From Halopseudomonas maritima (GTDB taxonomy: Bacteria; Pseudomonadota; Gammaproteobacteria; Pseudomonadales; Pseudomonadaceae), in assembly GCF_021545785.1 (NCBI RefSeq), contig NZ_CP079801.1:124001-188000 (forward strand): DNA of 64,000 nucleotides, in the 5' to 3' direction. Of the stretch, positions 16,714 to 26,022 are shown piece after piece. The number at the start of each line of letters is the position of its first letter. Position 1 is the first letter of the stretch. The notes below the pieces were generated by a model that saw only the letters and a list, made by a program, of their open reading frames with translations, was not told the DNA's origin and searched no databases. The position numbers and the translations under genes were made by a program.

Positions 16714-18618
16714 TTAACGGCTCAGTTCAACCAGCAGCGCATTGAGGCGGCGTACATAGGCACCCGGATCCTGCAGCGCCTCGCCTGCGGCCAGTGCGGC
16801 CTGGTCGAACAGGATGTGACTCAGATCGGCAAAGCGATCTTCGTCCTGCTCGCTGTCGAGCTTGTCCAGCAACGGATGAGACGGGTTGATCTCCAGGATG
16901 GGCTTGCTTTCCGGCGCCTTCTGACCGCTGGCCTCAAGGATGCGGCGCATTTGCAGCCCCATATCGTCCTCGTTGATGACCAGCACCGCCGGGGAGTCAG
17001 TCAGGCGGTGCGACACGCGCACTTCCTGCAGCTGCTCCTTGAGTGCTTCCTGAATGCGCTTGACCAGATCGGCCTTGGCTTCGGCGGCCTTTTCCTGTTC
17101 CTGCTTGTCCTCGTCGCCTTCCAGCGTGCCCAAATCCAGATCGCCACGGGCGATATCGACAAACTGCTTGCCTTGATACTCGGTCAGGTGGCTCATCAGC
17201 CACTCGTCGATGCGGTCGGTCAGCAGCAGCACTTCGATGCCCTTCTTGCGGAAGATTTCCAGGTGCGGGCTGTTCTTGACCTGCGCATAACGCTCGCCGG
17301 TGAGGTAGTAGATCTTGTCCTGACCTTCGACCATGCGTTCCAGATACGCGTCCAGGCTGACCACTTCGCTGTCATCGTTCTGCGCGGTGGAGGCAAAACG
17401 CAACAGGCCGGCAATCTTCTCGCGGTTTGAGTAGTCCTCGGCCGGGCCTTCCTTCATGACGCTGCCAAAGGCCTTCCAGAAGGTCGCGTACTGTTCGGGC
17501 TCCTTCTTCGCCATTTTCTCCAGCATGTCCAGCACGCGCTTGGTCAGCGCGGACTTCATGCTGTCGATTGCCGGGTCCTTCTGCAGGATCTCGCGCGAGA
17601 CGTTCAGCGACAGATCGTTGGAGTCCACCACGCCCTTGATAAAGCGCAGATACAGCGGTAGGAACTGCTCGGCGTCGTCCATGATGAACACACGCTGCAC
17701 ATAGAGCTTGAGCCCACGTGGCGCCTCACGCTGGTACAGGTCAAACGGCGCACGGCCCGGCACATACAGCAGGCTGGTGTATTCCAGCTTGCCTTCGACC
17801 TTGTTGTGGCTCCAGCTCAGCGGGTCTTCAAAGTCATGAGCAACGTGCTTGTAGAACTCCTTGTACTCCTCATCCTTGACCTCGGTACGCGGGCGGGTCC
17901 AGAGCGCGCTGGCGCGGTTGACGCTCTCCCACTCGGTCTCGGCTGCGGCCTCTTGCTCATCGGCCGATGCCTGCTTGGGCAGCTCAATGGGCAGGGAAAT
18001 GTGATCGGAATACTTGGTGATGACGTTACGCAGACGGAAGGTATCGGCAAACTCGCTCTCGGCGGCCTTGAGGTGCAGCACGATGCGGGTTCCGCGCTCG
18101 GGCTTGTCGACGGTGGCGATGGTGAAGTCACCCTCACCGGCCGACTCCCAGTGCACACCCTCAGCGGCGGCGAGACCCGCGCGGCGGGTAAACACTTCAA
18201 CGCGGTCCGCGACGATAAAGGCGCTGTAGAAGCCCACACCAAACTGACCGATCAGTTGAGAATCCTTTTTCTGATCCCCGGTCAGCTGCTGCATGAAAGC
18301 TGCGGTACCGGATTTGGCAATGGTGCCCAGGTGGTCAATGACCTCCTGACGGGACATACCGATGCCGTTGTCCTCGATGGTCAGGGTATTGGCCTTGCTG
18401 TCGGCACTGACGCGGATACGCAGCTCTGGCTGATCTTCCAGCAACTGCGGCTGGGCGATGGCTTCGAAGCGCAACTTGTCGGAGGCATCCGAGGCGTTGG
18501 AAATCAGTTCTCGAAGGAAGATCTCCTTGTTCGAGTACATCGAGTGAATCATGAGGTGCAGCAGCTGCTTTACCTCGGTCTGGAATCCCAGGGTTTCCTT
18601 ATGAGCGTCCACGGTCAT
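16714..18618 (-). CDS. htpG: Chaperone HtpG (Hsp90)
   Basis: Bacterial Hsp90, an ATP-driven cytosolic chaperone, 634 residues. The N-terminal GHKL ATPase shows ELISNASDASDKLRFEA, IEDNGIGMSRQEVIDHLGTIAKSGT and GQFGVGFYSAFIVAD. The middle domain has RGLKLYVQRVFIMDD and SNDLSLNVSREILQ, and the C-terminal dimerisation part ends at NALLVELSR. The ATG has GGAG 9 bases before it. A consensus heat-shock promoter lies about 60 bases upstream. Confidence 0.98.
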   Translation of the reverse strand: MTVDAHKETLGFQTEVKQLLHLMIHSMYSNKEIFLRELISNASDASDKLRFEAIAQPQLLEDQPELRIRVSADSKANTLTIEDNGIGMSRQEVIDHLGTIAKSGTAAFMQQLTGDQKKDSQLIGQFGVGFYSAFIVADRVEVFTRRAGLAAAEGVHWESAGEGDFTIATVDKPERGTRIVLHLKAAESEFADTFRLRNVITKYSDHISLPIELPKQASADEQEAAAETEWESVNRASALWTRPRTEVKDEEYKEFYKHVAHDFEDPLSWSHNKVEGKLEYTSLLYVPGRAPFDLYQREAPRGLKLYVQRVFIMDDAEQFLPLYLRFIKGVVDSNDLSLNVSREILQKDPAIDSMKSALTKRVLDMLEKMAKKEPEQYATFWKAFGSVMKEGPAEDYSNREKIAGLLRFASTAQNDDSEVVSLDAYLERMVEGQDKIYYLTGERYAQVKNSPHLEIFRKKGIEVLLLTDRIDEWLMSHLTEYQGKQFVDIARGDLDLGTLEGDEDKQEQEKAAEAKADLVKRIQEALKEQLQEVRVSHRLTDSPAVLVINEDDMGLQMRRILEASGQKAPESKPILEINPSHPLLDKLDSEQDEDRFADLSHILFDQAALAAGEALQDPGAYVRRLNALLVELSR

Positions 18619-18679
18619 AACGAAGCGTCTCCATTTGATGCTGTTCAGGGCACACCAGCAGAAGCTGGCAATGCAGCAG

Positions 18680-18707
18680 AAATGGGGACAATCGATGTGT
18701 TTTCAAG
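18680..18707 (-). promoter_or_regulatory. Sigma-32 heat-shock promoter of htpG
   Basis: Read on the minus strand: CTTGAAA, 13 bases, CCCCATTT. This equals the RpoH consensus in both boxes with the normal spacing, and points at htpG. Confidence 0.92.
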
Positions 18708-18746
18708 GCCCTGCACAGAATTGACTGCACAATATCGCCGACGGCC

Positions 18747-19718
18747 TCAACCCCGGGGCCAGGTCTCGATCAGTGCAATGTCCGGTGGCTGGAACTGAAA
18801 GTCGACCTGGTTAGCGCCTTGCGGCAGGCTCAGCACCAAACGTCGTTCGGTGGTTACTGCCTTGAGCACACCTTCATATTCGCGCCCAGCGATGGTAACC
18901 AGACGCAGTCGCTGGCCAACGAAGTGCTCCGGCTCATCCAGCAGCGCAAGCAGGCTCACCTCCTGCCAGCCCTGCGGCGTGACCGGTGCTGGGAGTGGCT
19001 CCGGCGCAGGCGGCAGAACCTGGTTGCTCTGCCGTGTGCGGCCCAGCCAGGTTGGGCGCTCGTTCAGGCGGACGCGGCCGCCCAGCCAGGTGCGATGTTC
19101 GGCAGGCAAAAGCAGATGCACCACCAGATCCGCGCTGCCATTGCCCTGAGGGCTAAGCGACAGGCTCAGGCTATAGCCAGCGGCGATGCGGCGCAGCCCC
19201 GGCGCTGACAAGGCGCCTGTGTACCACTGGATGACCATTTCCGGCCAGGGGCCGTCATCGCCTGGAATCAAGTCGATTGCCGTGCCCTGCAATAGCTCTT
19301 GGGCTCGATCAAAGCGAACCACCAGCGAGCGCTGGGTACGCTCGCCCACGGTCTCGGCAAACACCAGTTGGTCGCCGCGCCAGTAAACCCGATCAGGAAC
19401 AAAGGGCTGGCCCATCAGCGTGCCCTGCAGTTCGCCCTGCGGCGCTGGGTCCTGCCACTGGCCGCTAAGCAAACGCTGAAAACGCTCGGGTTGTTGTTGC
19501 TGCAATAGAAACAGACCGCCGCCCAGGCAGAGCAATGAGAGCAAAATCAGCAGACGGGGCAGCCGAGGAAAGTCGGTTTCACGCAAGAACGGAGTAACCA
19601 GCGGCAGCAAAACGGCCAGCAGAACCGCCCTGCTCCCCAAGCGCAAACTACTTGCAACCAGCCAAAGCCAGGCGAGCAGAAATCCGACCAGACCAGCGAC
19701 AATCAACAAGGCTTCCAT
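18747..19718 (-). CDS. Membrane-anchored protein of unknown function
   Basis: A 323-residue protein with two or three N-terminal hydrophobic helices (about 2-25, 29-45 and 55-72). A long soluble part follows, rich in Arg, Gln and Leu, with a Pro-rich linker (LPPAPEPLPAPVTPQG) near 235-250 and a C-terminal segment of beta-strand character (LRLVTIAGREYEGVLKAV) that recalls small SH3/Sm-like barrels. I do not recognise a named family. It stands upstream of htpG on the same strand, but the heat-shock promoter separates them. It is followed upstream by the thioesterase pair. Confidence 0.75.
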   Translation of the reverse strand: MEALLIVAGLVGFLLAWLWLVASSLRLGSRAVLLAVLLPLVTPFLRETDFPRLPRLLILLSLLCLGGGLFLLQQQQPERFQRLLSGQWQDPAPQGELQGTLMGQPFVPDRVYWRGDQLVFAETVGERTQRSLVVRFDRAQELLQGTAIDLIPGDDGPWPEMVIQWYTGALSAPGLRRIAAGYSLSLSLSPQGNGSADLVVHLLLPAEHRTWLGGRVRLNERPTWLGRTRQSNQVLPPAPEPLPAPVTPQGWQEVSLLALLDEPEHFVGQRLRLVTIAGREYEGVLKAVTTERRLVLSLPQGANQVDFQFQPPDIALIETWPRG

Positions 19719-19747
19719 CGCCGACTACACTCCTGTCACGCGTGCGT

Positions 19748-20194
19748 TCAGTCCAGCTTGAAGTGAGCCCGTGCGGTGGCAATAGGCTCGCTGGAATGGG
19801 TTTGCCAGGCGGTGATGGCCACATTGCCAACACGTCGCCCCTGCCGCCATACCTGACAACTGGCATAGGTATCACGGTACAGCCCGGCGCGCAGGTAATC
19901 CACCGAGAAATCGATGATTTTGGGGAATACCTCACTGTTCATGAACATCATCAGATGCAGCATGGCCGACTGCTCCATAAACCCCGCGATAACCCCGCCA
20001 TGCAAAGCCGGAAGTACCGGGTTGCCGATGTTGTCCTGGGCACTGGGCAGACTGAAAAACGCCTCGCTGCCAAGGCGGGTCACCTGCATGCCTATCATGC
20101 TGGCGTAGGGAATGGCTGCAACCAGGCCACTGTAATCGCCGGTTTCGTGGGAGCGGCTGATAATCGCCTGCACTTGCTGCTCGGTCAGACTCAT
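19748..20194 (-). CDS. PaaI-family hotdog thioesterase (second of pair)
   Basis: A single hotdog-fold protein of 148 residues, likely hydrolysing acyl-CoA. LPALHGGVIAGFMEQSAM holds the HGG motif and the acidic/Gln catalytic position of PaaI-type enzymes, and FSVDYLRAGLYRDTYASCQV is the typical next strand. Its ATG overlaps the stop of the upstream thioesterase (ATGA), so the two are translationally coupled and may form a heteromer. The substrate is unknown. Confidence 0.88.
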   Translation of the reverse strand: MSLTEQQVQAIISRSHETGDYSGLVAAIPYASMIGMQVTRLGSEAFFSLPSAQDNIGNPVLPALHGGVIAGFMEQSAMLHLMMFMNSEVFPKIIDFSVDYLRAGLYRDTYASCQVWRQGRRVGNVAITAWQTHSSEPIATARAHFKLD

Positions 20195-20658
20195 GCGTCC
20201 CCCTGATCAATTTGGCGACCGAGATCTGCCTGATCGACAGCCTTGCCCATACGCATAAAGGTGCCAACAACGTGGGCGATCGGTTGATCACGATCATCCT
20301 GGTAGGCAATGCCGCGAGTAAAAATGACGGTAGGCGTGACCCGATAGCATTCAGCAAAACCGAAAATCGCCTTGCCGGGCTGGGCCGGATGCATGTAATC
20401 GATGCGCAGATCCAGCGTCGGGCAAATCTCGAATTCAGGCAGATAGCACACGGTAGAAATACCGCAGCAGGTATCCATCAACGTGGTGATGGCGCCACCG
20501 TGAATCACACCGGTGACCGGGTTGCCGACAATTTTCTCGCTGTACGGCAGTTTGATGATAAGTCCCTGCTCATCAGCCTGCTCCACGCTCAGCTGCAGAT
20601 GCTGGCAATGCCGCAACGCAGACAGAAAGTTACGTGCGCGCTGTTCAATTTCAGTCAT
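20191..20658 (-). CDS. PaaI-family hotdog thioesterase (first of pair)
   Basis: A hotdog thioesterase of about 155 residues, counted from MTEIEQRARNFL. A further in-frame ATG 42 bases upstream is possible; neither has a strong ribosome site, and the family normally begins near the chosen one. TGVIHGGAITTLMDTCCGIS shows the HGG motif with Asp at the catalytic position. LDLRIDYMHPAQPGKAIFGF is the following strand. It shares the motif plan with the next gene, which points to an old duplication. Confidence 0.87.
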   Translation of the reverse strand: MTEIEQRARNFLSALRHCQHLQLSVEQADEQGLIIKLPYSEKIVGNPVTGVIHGGAITTLMDTCCGISTVCYLPEFEICPTLDLRIDYMHPAQPGKAIFGFAECYRVTPTVIFTRGIAYQDDRDQPIAHVVGTFMRMGKAVDQADLGRQIDQGDA

Positions 20659-20806
20659 GGGTCGAGGATTTCCAGGGGCGTTACCGATAAGGTTGAGCAT
20701 AGTACCCAGAACGTGAACTAGACTCCAGAAGTCAGCGTCTTACGGAACTTTGCCAGCGGGTTGCCTTACTAACTCACTGAATAAATCGCTTGCAAGGAGA
20801 ATGCAT

Positions 20807-21001
20807 ATGAACCGTAAACTGACTATCGTCGGTGCTCTGCTGCTGTCCACTGGCCTGCTGGCCGCTGCCGGTTGCCAACAGGAGCCGGAAGACAAAATGG
20901 AAAGTGCCAAAGAGTCGATGTCTGATGCTGTCGACAGTGTTGGCGATGCAGTAGAAAGCACCGGCGAAGCGATTGAGCAAAAAGCGGAAGAAGCACAATA
21001 A
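20807..21001 (+). CDS. Small Glu/Asp-rich lipoprotein A
   Basis: A 64-residue lipoprotein with the signal MNRKLTIVGALLLSTGLLAA and acylation at Cys near residue 22 (AAGC). The mature part is a single highly charged amphipathic helix (EDKMESAKESMSDAVDS...) with heptad-like spacing of Asp, Val and Glu. The ATG has AAGGAG 7 bases before it; an earlier in-frame ATG was rejected because it would bury the signal. Tandem with a longer paralogue 39 bases downstream. Function unknown; envelope-associated by its signal. Confidence 0.8.
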   Translation: MNRKLTIVGALLLSTGLLAAAGCQQEPEDKMESAKESMSDAVDSVGDAVESTGEAIEQKAEEAQ

Positions 21002-21040
21002 GGCGAGTGATCGCCAACTAGGATCGTCAAGGAGAGCACC

Positions 21041-21460
21041 ATGAAAAAACTAGCTGCAGCGGTAGTGTTAATGGCTGGCGTAGGTCTGTTGGCCGGCTGT
21101 CAGGAGAGCCCGGAAGACAAGATGGAAGACGCCCGTGAGTCCATGTCTGATGCCATGGACAGCATGCAGGACGCCGCTAGGGATGTTGCCGACGCCACCG
21201 AGCAAAAAGCCCGTGAAATGACAGGCAACGAGCAAACCGCAGGCGAGGTAATGCAGGAAAAGGTTGATGCCGCTGGCGACAGCGTGCAAGACGCCTACGA
21301 CGCTACTGCGCAGAACATCGAAGAAGCCTACGATGCCACCAAGGAAGGCGCTACCGAGGCTTACGACAGCACTGTTGAATACGTCGAAGAGAAAGGCGAA
21401 GCCATTAAGGATGCAGCGGTCGAGTCCAAGGAGTCCATGGAGCGCGCCATGGAAGAGTAA
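21041..21460 (+). CDS. Asp/Ala/Glu-rich lipoprotein B
   Basis: A 139-residue lipoprotein with a clear lipobox (LLAGC, Cys20). The mature protein is a long amphipathic helix with repeated units such as AYDATAQNIEEAYDATKEGA and AYDSTVEYVEEKG, resembling 11-residue helical repeats seen in apolipoprotein-like and LEA-like proteins. Residues after the Cys (ESPEDKMEDARESMSDAMDS) closely match lipoprotein A (QEPEDKMESAKESMSDAVDS), showing duplication. An AAGGAGAG site precedes the ATG. It is followed by a strong terminator. Confidence 0.82.
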   Translation: MKKLAAAVVLMAGVGLLAGCQESPEDKMEDARESMSDAMDSMQDAARDVADATEQKAREMTGNEQTAGEVMQEKVDAAGDSVQDAYDATAQNIEEAYDATKEGATEAYDSTVEYVEEKGEAIKDAAVESKESMERAMEE

Positions 21461-21477
21461 AGGATCCGCGAGTCACC

Positions 21478-21512
21478 AAAAGGGGCATGCCTGTCAGGCA
21501 TGCCCCTTTTTT
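21478..21512 (+). terminator. Terminator after the lipoprotein pair
   Basis: AAAAGGGGCATGCCTG is followed by a near-complete complement and TTTTTT. The stem is about 14 bp and works in both directions, so it may also serve the convergent MAPEG gene. Confidence 0.92.
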
Positions 21513-21525
21513 GTTGCCGCACCCC

Positions 21526-21918
21526 TCAGCGCAGTAGCGGCAACAGCATCAACCCGAGGCTGGCAACAAAGCCCGCGCCCCACACCAGGCTACGCAGGGT
21601 GGCCAGGTTGAGCAGATACAACGCGGTATAGGTCACCCGGCTCAGCAGAAACACGAGGCACAGTACATTGGCTGCCGTTCCCAGGGTACCCGTTACCAGC
21701 ACGACCAGTACCCCGGCGGCAAACACCGGGAACGCCTCGATCATGTTGTGATGCGAGGCCAGTGCGCGCGCTCCCCAGCCGGTCAGCCCTGCCTGTTGAG
21801 CCCGCGGATGTGCGTTGTCGTAGCCACTACCGGAGCGCGACTGGGCAACGGCTACGGGCGCCTTGGTCAACACCAGCATCAAGGCAGCAATAAACAAACT
21901 CCACAGGGGTACACTCAT
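21526..21918 (-). CDS. MAPEG-family membrane protein
   Basis: A 130-residue protein with four predicted membrane helices. RAQQAGLTGWGARALASHHNMIEAFPVFAAGVL is the MAPEG signature region with the conserved Asn-x-x-Glu-x-Phe-Pro. Eukaryotic members are glutathione transferases or FLAP; bacterial roles are mostly unknown. Its start overlaps the stop of the DUF599 gene (ATGA), so the two are coupled. Confidence 0.88.
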   Translation of the reverse strand: MSVPLWSLFIAALMLVLTKAPVAVAQSRSGSGYDNAHPRAQQAGLTGWGARALASHHNMIEAFPVFAAGVLVVLVTGTLGTAANVLCLVFLLSRVTYTALYLLNLATLRSLVWGAGFVASLGLMLLPLLR

Positions 21919-22658
21919 TCCAATTTCTCCATTTGCGGTGGCGGTATCGGCGCAGGACTGAACATCATGATGTGTAGCACGTCTGAATGGAATTCACGGC
22001 GGTACAACACAAACACGACGCCAGCACTGGTCAGGATGAACAACAACGGATTGATGAACCAGGTCAGGGTGCCCAGGGCAAAATAGTAGGCCCGCAGCCC
22101 AAGATTGAACTCGTTGCCTGCCATCGACAGCACCCGGGCCATACGCTCGGCATAGGCATTACGCTCTGCTTCGGTGACATTCTTTTCGCCCAGCAGAGGC
22201 GCTGACCCCAGCAACACCGAGGCAAAGTTGTACTGACGCATACCCCAGGAAAAGGTGAAGAAGGCGTATACAAAGATCGCCATCAGCACCAGCAGCTTGA
22301 GCTCGAAGATCTCCCGACTGACTTTGGCGACAAAGGGCAATTCGCGCAGCAGCAGTTCTGCCTTGTCGGTGGCGCCCATTACCGTGATCAGACCTGCCAG
22401 AATAAGCAAGGTACTGGAGGCAAAAAAAGAGGTATTGCGCTCCAGGTTGCCAATGACGCTGGCATCGGCCATACGCTGCTCACGCATCAGCAGGCGGTTC
22501 ATCCAGTCACGTCGATACAGATGCAGCACACTGGCCAGGCAGGCCGTATCTCGCCCCTTGCGCAATGCATAATAGGTGTAGCCCATCCAGCACAGCATCA
22601 GCCAACTAATGGCCAGTACGTTGATCCAAACACTTCCTGCATCCGGGATCGACAGCAT
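21915..22658 (-). CDS. DUF599 membrane protein
   Basis: A 247-residue inner-membrane protein with about four helices. RRDWMNRLLMREQRMADASVIGNLERNTSFFAS and FTFSWGMRQYNFASVLLG are typical of the DUF599 family, whose function is not established. It is the first gene of a two-gene unit with the MAPEG protein; pairing of two membrane proteins suggests a joint envelope role (inference). Confidence 0.87.
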   Translation of the reverse strand: MLSIPDAGSVWINVLAISWLMLCWMGYTYYALRKGRDTACLASVLHLYRRDWMNRLLMREQRMADASVIGNLERNTSFFASSTLLILAGLITVMGATDKAELLLRELPFVAKVSREIFELKLLVLMAIFVYAFFTFSWGMRQYNFASVLLGSAPLLGEKNVTEAERNAYAERMARVLSMAGNEFNLGLRAYYFALGTLTWFINPLLFILTSAGVVFVLYRREFHSDVLHIMMFSPAPIPPPQMEKLE

Positions 22659-22712
22659 TCACGCTCCCAACTATGAGTGGGTTCAATTCAAGGGGCGACA
22701 CAGCGCCCCGCT

Positions 22713-24023
22713 CTAGCGCCGCAGACTACCGTGGCGCAGATACTCCACCAGTATAGCCAGCAGCAAGGTCACCACGACGGGCAGCAGCCAGCCCAGACTC
22801 TGATCCGCCAACGGCAGTGTATCCAGCCAGGCACCTGCACTACTGATCAACTCCGCTGCCTTCAGCCCGTCAATTACGCCAAAGATCAGCGTCACCAGCA
22901 TGACCGGGCGCAGCATATTCTGTGGCCGCGCCCAAGCGGCACCCAGCAGACTGACAGATACCAGTACAATCGCCAGCGGATACAGGCCCACCAGCACCGG
23001 GATGGAAACGCTGATCAGGCTGTCCAGGCCCTGGTTTGCCACCAGCATACTGAACAGACCAAACGCCCAGACCACGGCCGAGTAGCTTAACGGCAGCAGC
23101 TTGCTAAAGTACTCGCCACAGGCGGTCAACAGGCCCACCGCCGTGGTCATGCAGGCCAGAATGATCACCAGAGCCAGCAATGCGCTGCCGGCGGTGCCAA
23201 AGCGATGCTGCACATAGGCCGCCAGAATCTGTCCTCCATTGACGCCCGATTCGACCAGCGAGCCACTCGTGGCCCCCAAATAAAACAGCGCCAGGTACAC
23301 CAGCGACAGGCCGACTGCGGCAATGATGGCGGCCAAGATCGTGTAGCGAGTAATCAACGGCGCTGACGCCACCTGGCGGTCTCGAATGGCGGTGGTGATC
23401 ACAATGCCGAACACCAGCGCGCCCAAGGTATCCATGGTCAGGTAGCCCTGGAGAAAGCCCTGAATCATTGGCGCATCACGGTACTGCTCGCTGGCGACCT
23501 GCATCTCCCCGGCGGGGAAAAACAACGCAGCCAGGCCCAGAAGCACCAACCCCGACAGCAATACGGGCGTAATGTACTTACCAACCCGGTCTACCAACTG
23601 ACCGGGTTTCAGTGCCAGGAAGATCACCGCCGCAAAGTAGATCAACGAGTAACCCAGCAGGGCTTGCCAGCCATCGTTGGCAAACGCCAGCACGCCTATC
23701 TCGTAGGACACAACCGCCGTGCGCGGCGTGGCAAAGAGTGGGCCGATGGCCAGGTAGACCAGTACGCTGAGCGTGACGCCCGCTGCGCGCCCTAGCGGCG
23801 AAGTCAGCTGGGCAAGCCCGCCGCCAACCCGGGCCAGGGCAATCAACGTCAGTAGCGGCAGCCCAACAGCAGTGATCAGAAAACCGAAGGCTGCGGGCCA
23901 GATGTGCCCCCCAGCCGCCAGCCCGGCACCGGGTGGAAAAATCACGTTGCCCGCGCCAAGAAACAGCGCAAAGGTCATAAAGCCAAGGGCAAGAATATCG
24001 ATGGATCTCAGTTGTTTTGTCAT
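22713..24023 (-). CDS. brnQ: Branched-chain amino acid:cation symporter
   Basis: Na+-coupled uptake of Leu, Ile and Val, LIVCS family, 436 residues with about twelve helices. The N-terminus DILALGFMTFALFLGAGNVIFPP is the family hallmark, followed by GFLITAVGLPLL and TPRTAVVSYEIGV. I start it at MTKQLRSI; 70 further in-frame codons upstream have a charged composition unlike the family. Homologue of braB/brnQ; the gene also lies near sucD in P. aeruginosa. Confidence 0.94.
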   Translation of the reverse strand: MTKQLRSIDILALGFMTFALFLGAGNVIFPPGAGLAAGGHIWPAAFGFLITAVGLPLLTLIALARVGGGLAQLTSPLGRAAGVTLSVLVYLAIGPLFATPRTAVVSYEIGVLAFANDGWQALLGYSLIYFAAVIFLALKPGQLVDRVGKYITPVLLSGLVLLGLAALFFPAGEMQVASEQYRDAPMIQGFLQGYLTMDTLGALVFGIVITTAIRDRQVASAPLITRYTILAAIIAAVGLSLVYLALFYLGATSGSLVESGVNGGQILAAYVQHRFGTAGSALLALVIILACMTTAVGLLTACGEYFSKLLPLSYSAVVWAFGLFSMLVANQGLDSLISVSIPVLVGLYPLAIVLVSVSLLGAAWARPQNMLRPVMLVTLIFGVIDGLKAAELISSAGAWLDTLPLADQSLGWLLPVVVTLLLAILVEYLRHGSLRR

Positions 24024-24076
24024 AACGTTGCTGTTGTGGTCCGCGAAAGCTCGGACGTCCCTGTCGCGTAACGTAC

Positions 24077-25894
24077 TTACCGAGCCGGCTCGGGGCAGTC
24101 GGCAGTGCGCCAGAGGTTGGTTGGGATGCGCACCCCGTCGATCATCAGATCGGGCTGCGGCTTGGCGGCGAATTCTACCTTGTTCTGCACTATCGCATCG
24201 AACAAAGCTGCCGGGCGGTACTCCAAAGGACACCCGCGTTCATCTTGCGGGCTGCCCAGATCGCCAAAGACAACCCACTGGCCTTGAGCATCCGGCAGCC
24301 AAAGGCGCCCGAACGGCATATTGTGGTCGCCGTCACGGCGTAGAAGCACATAGCCTGTCTGCCCGCCAGCGAAGGCCTCCAAGGCCCAGATCAGGCAGGC
24401 GCCGGAGGCGCTGTTACTATTGCACGACAGCAAGGCCGACTCCCGGCCAAACGCTTGCACGAGCCCAGGCGGCAACACCGCTCCGGCCGGAAACAGCGGC
24501 AACGCCTGCACTTGCTCGGCCAACGTCGCGGCTGTTGGCCGCCCACCCGCCAAGGCGTTTCTGGCGAGCATCGCAAGCAGCTTCGTGTGGTCGTCACTTG
24601 ACGCCGGCGCGCGTGCCAGCTCGGTCAGGACATCCAGGCCGTACCCGTCGCCCTGGTAACGCAGAAAGTTAATGAAATCTGCTGCGCTGATACGTTGAGT
24701 CTCCAGACGCATCATCTGACTGTCGACACTGACTCGCCGTGGGTCCAGTGGCCCACCAAGCAACAGCGAAATACCGAGTACCGCCACCAGCGTTGCCGCC
24801 ATATTGCTCGCAGGCAGCAACCGGTTAGCCGCAGCGCCGCGCAGGCAGTTCAGTGCATCCAAGGCTGCGCCCAGAGCCATGATCAGCAGCACCAGACAGA
24901 CCAGCATGGCCCAGATGCGCTCAGGGGTAAGCCCATACTGCGCCAGGCGCAGCCACAATGCATAAGCCGCCACCACCATCATCGGCAACAATGCCAACTT
25001 GCCCGCAATCATCAGCCAGCGCAGCCAGGCGGCTTGCGTGCCCTGCTCTGCTCCACCGCGCGATGCCAGGTTGATCAGTAACAGGTTCAAGGTGACAAAC
25101 CAGAACAGCAGGTGTGCCGCATGTCCGCTGTCAAACAAGCCCGCCAGCCCCTGCACGCCCCAACTCAACACAAACCCGATGGCCAGCAAGCCCGCCAGCG
25201 GATACAGCCAGCCACATAGCAGACGCGCACGCGCAGACAGAAAGTCGGCCACGCCGCGGGTTCGCACCGCGACAGATACCGCATGGGAGAACACCAGAGT
25301 AGTAAGCGGAATACTGAACCAGCTCTGGTTTATCAGGTCATCCAGAAACGCCAGCCCCACCAACCCGAATAGCCCGGCAGCGCTGTACAGCAGCCCCCAG
25401 AACAAGCCCAGCACCAATGCGGCCTGCAGCAAAACCAGGCCGTTGTGATGTAGAGCATCAATCCAGCGCTGGTAGTCCGATCTCTGTGGACGACCACGCA
25501 GTATGGCCAGCGCAGGGGCAACCAGAAACACCGCGATAGCGAACACCAATGTCGGTTGCAAATAACCACTGCTGCGGGCAGGTGACCAGCCTCCCTGATA
25601 ACCCTCCGCCTGCCAGAGCGACACCCCGGCCGTCAGCCCTTGATGTACGCCTATCAGTGTCGCCAGCAGCCCCAGGCCCAGGCTGAGTACCCAGCGCCGC
25701 ACTGCCGGCGCCTCACTCGCACAGTAGAATGCCAGTGGCAGAGCGACCATCAGCATGAATAACGGGATGTAGGCCGCCGCATGGGTTGCAGGCCAGACCT
25801 CCAGCTCCGCTGATTGAAACAGGCCGTAGGCGAGGATTGCCTGCAGCGCCCCCACCATCATATGCAGACTGCTGATACGGTCGAAGCTTTTCAA
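24077..25894 (-). CDS. DUF4153-like membrane protein
   Basis: A 605-residue protein: residues 1-385 hold roughly ten or more hydrophobic helices, and residues 390-605 a soluble domain (VSVDSQMMRLETQRISAADF..., SGACLIWALEAF). Resembles DUF4153 proteins, which have a membrane part and a C-terminal soluble tail. The start is TTG with GGGGGA 5 bases upstream; an ATG at codon 12 is the alternative. It lies 53 bases upstream of brnQ on the same strand and may share its transcript. Function unknown. Confidence 0.78.
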   Translation of the reverse strand: MKSFDRISSLHMMVGALQAILAYGLFQSAELEVWPATHAAAYIPLFMLMVALPLAFYCASEAPAVRRWVLSLGLGLLATLIGVHQGLTAGVSLWQAEGYQGGWSPARSSGYLQPTLVFAIAVFLVAPALAILRGRPQRSDYQRWIDALHHNGLVLLQAALVLGLFWGLLYSAAGLFGLVGLAFLDDLINQSWFSIPLTTLVFSHAVSVAVRTRGVADFLSARARLLCGWLYPLAGLLAIGFVLSWGVQGLAGLFDSGHAAHLLFWFVTLNLLLINLASRGGAEQGTQAAWLRWLMIAGKLALLPMMVVAAYALWLRLAQYGLTPERIWAMLVCLVLLIMALGAALDALNCLRGAAANRLLPASNMAATLVAVLGISLLLGGPLDPRRVSVDSQMMRLETQRISAADFINFLRYQGDGYGLDVLTELARAPASSDDHTKLLAMLARNALAGGRPTAATLAEQVQALPLFPAGAVLPPGLVQAFGRESALLSCNSNSASGACLIWALEAFAGGQTGYVLLRRDGDHNMPFGRLWLPDAQGQWVVFGDLGSPQDERGCPLEYRPAALFDAIVQNKVEFAAKPQPDLMIDGVRIPTNLWRTADCPEPAR

Positions 25895-26022
25895 TTACGT
25901 CCCCCAAAAAACAAGGGTATCTGGATCAAACGGTTGATGGGAAGCTGGATGTTTAAGGGTGAATCAGCCCGTACCCGCCACTAACCCTTTATTCATTTGG
26001 CTCTGCTCCTTCATCGAGCGGA

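Noticed and set aside
20735..20800. An AlgU (sigma-E type) promoter before the lipoprotein pair
   Set aside because: GAACTT is present, but no matching -10 box lies at 16-17 bases.
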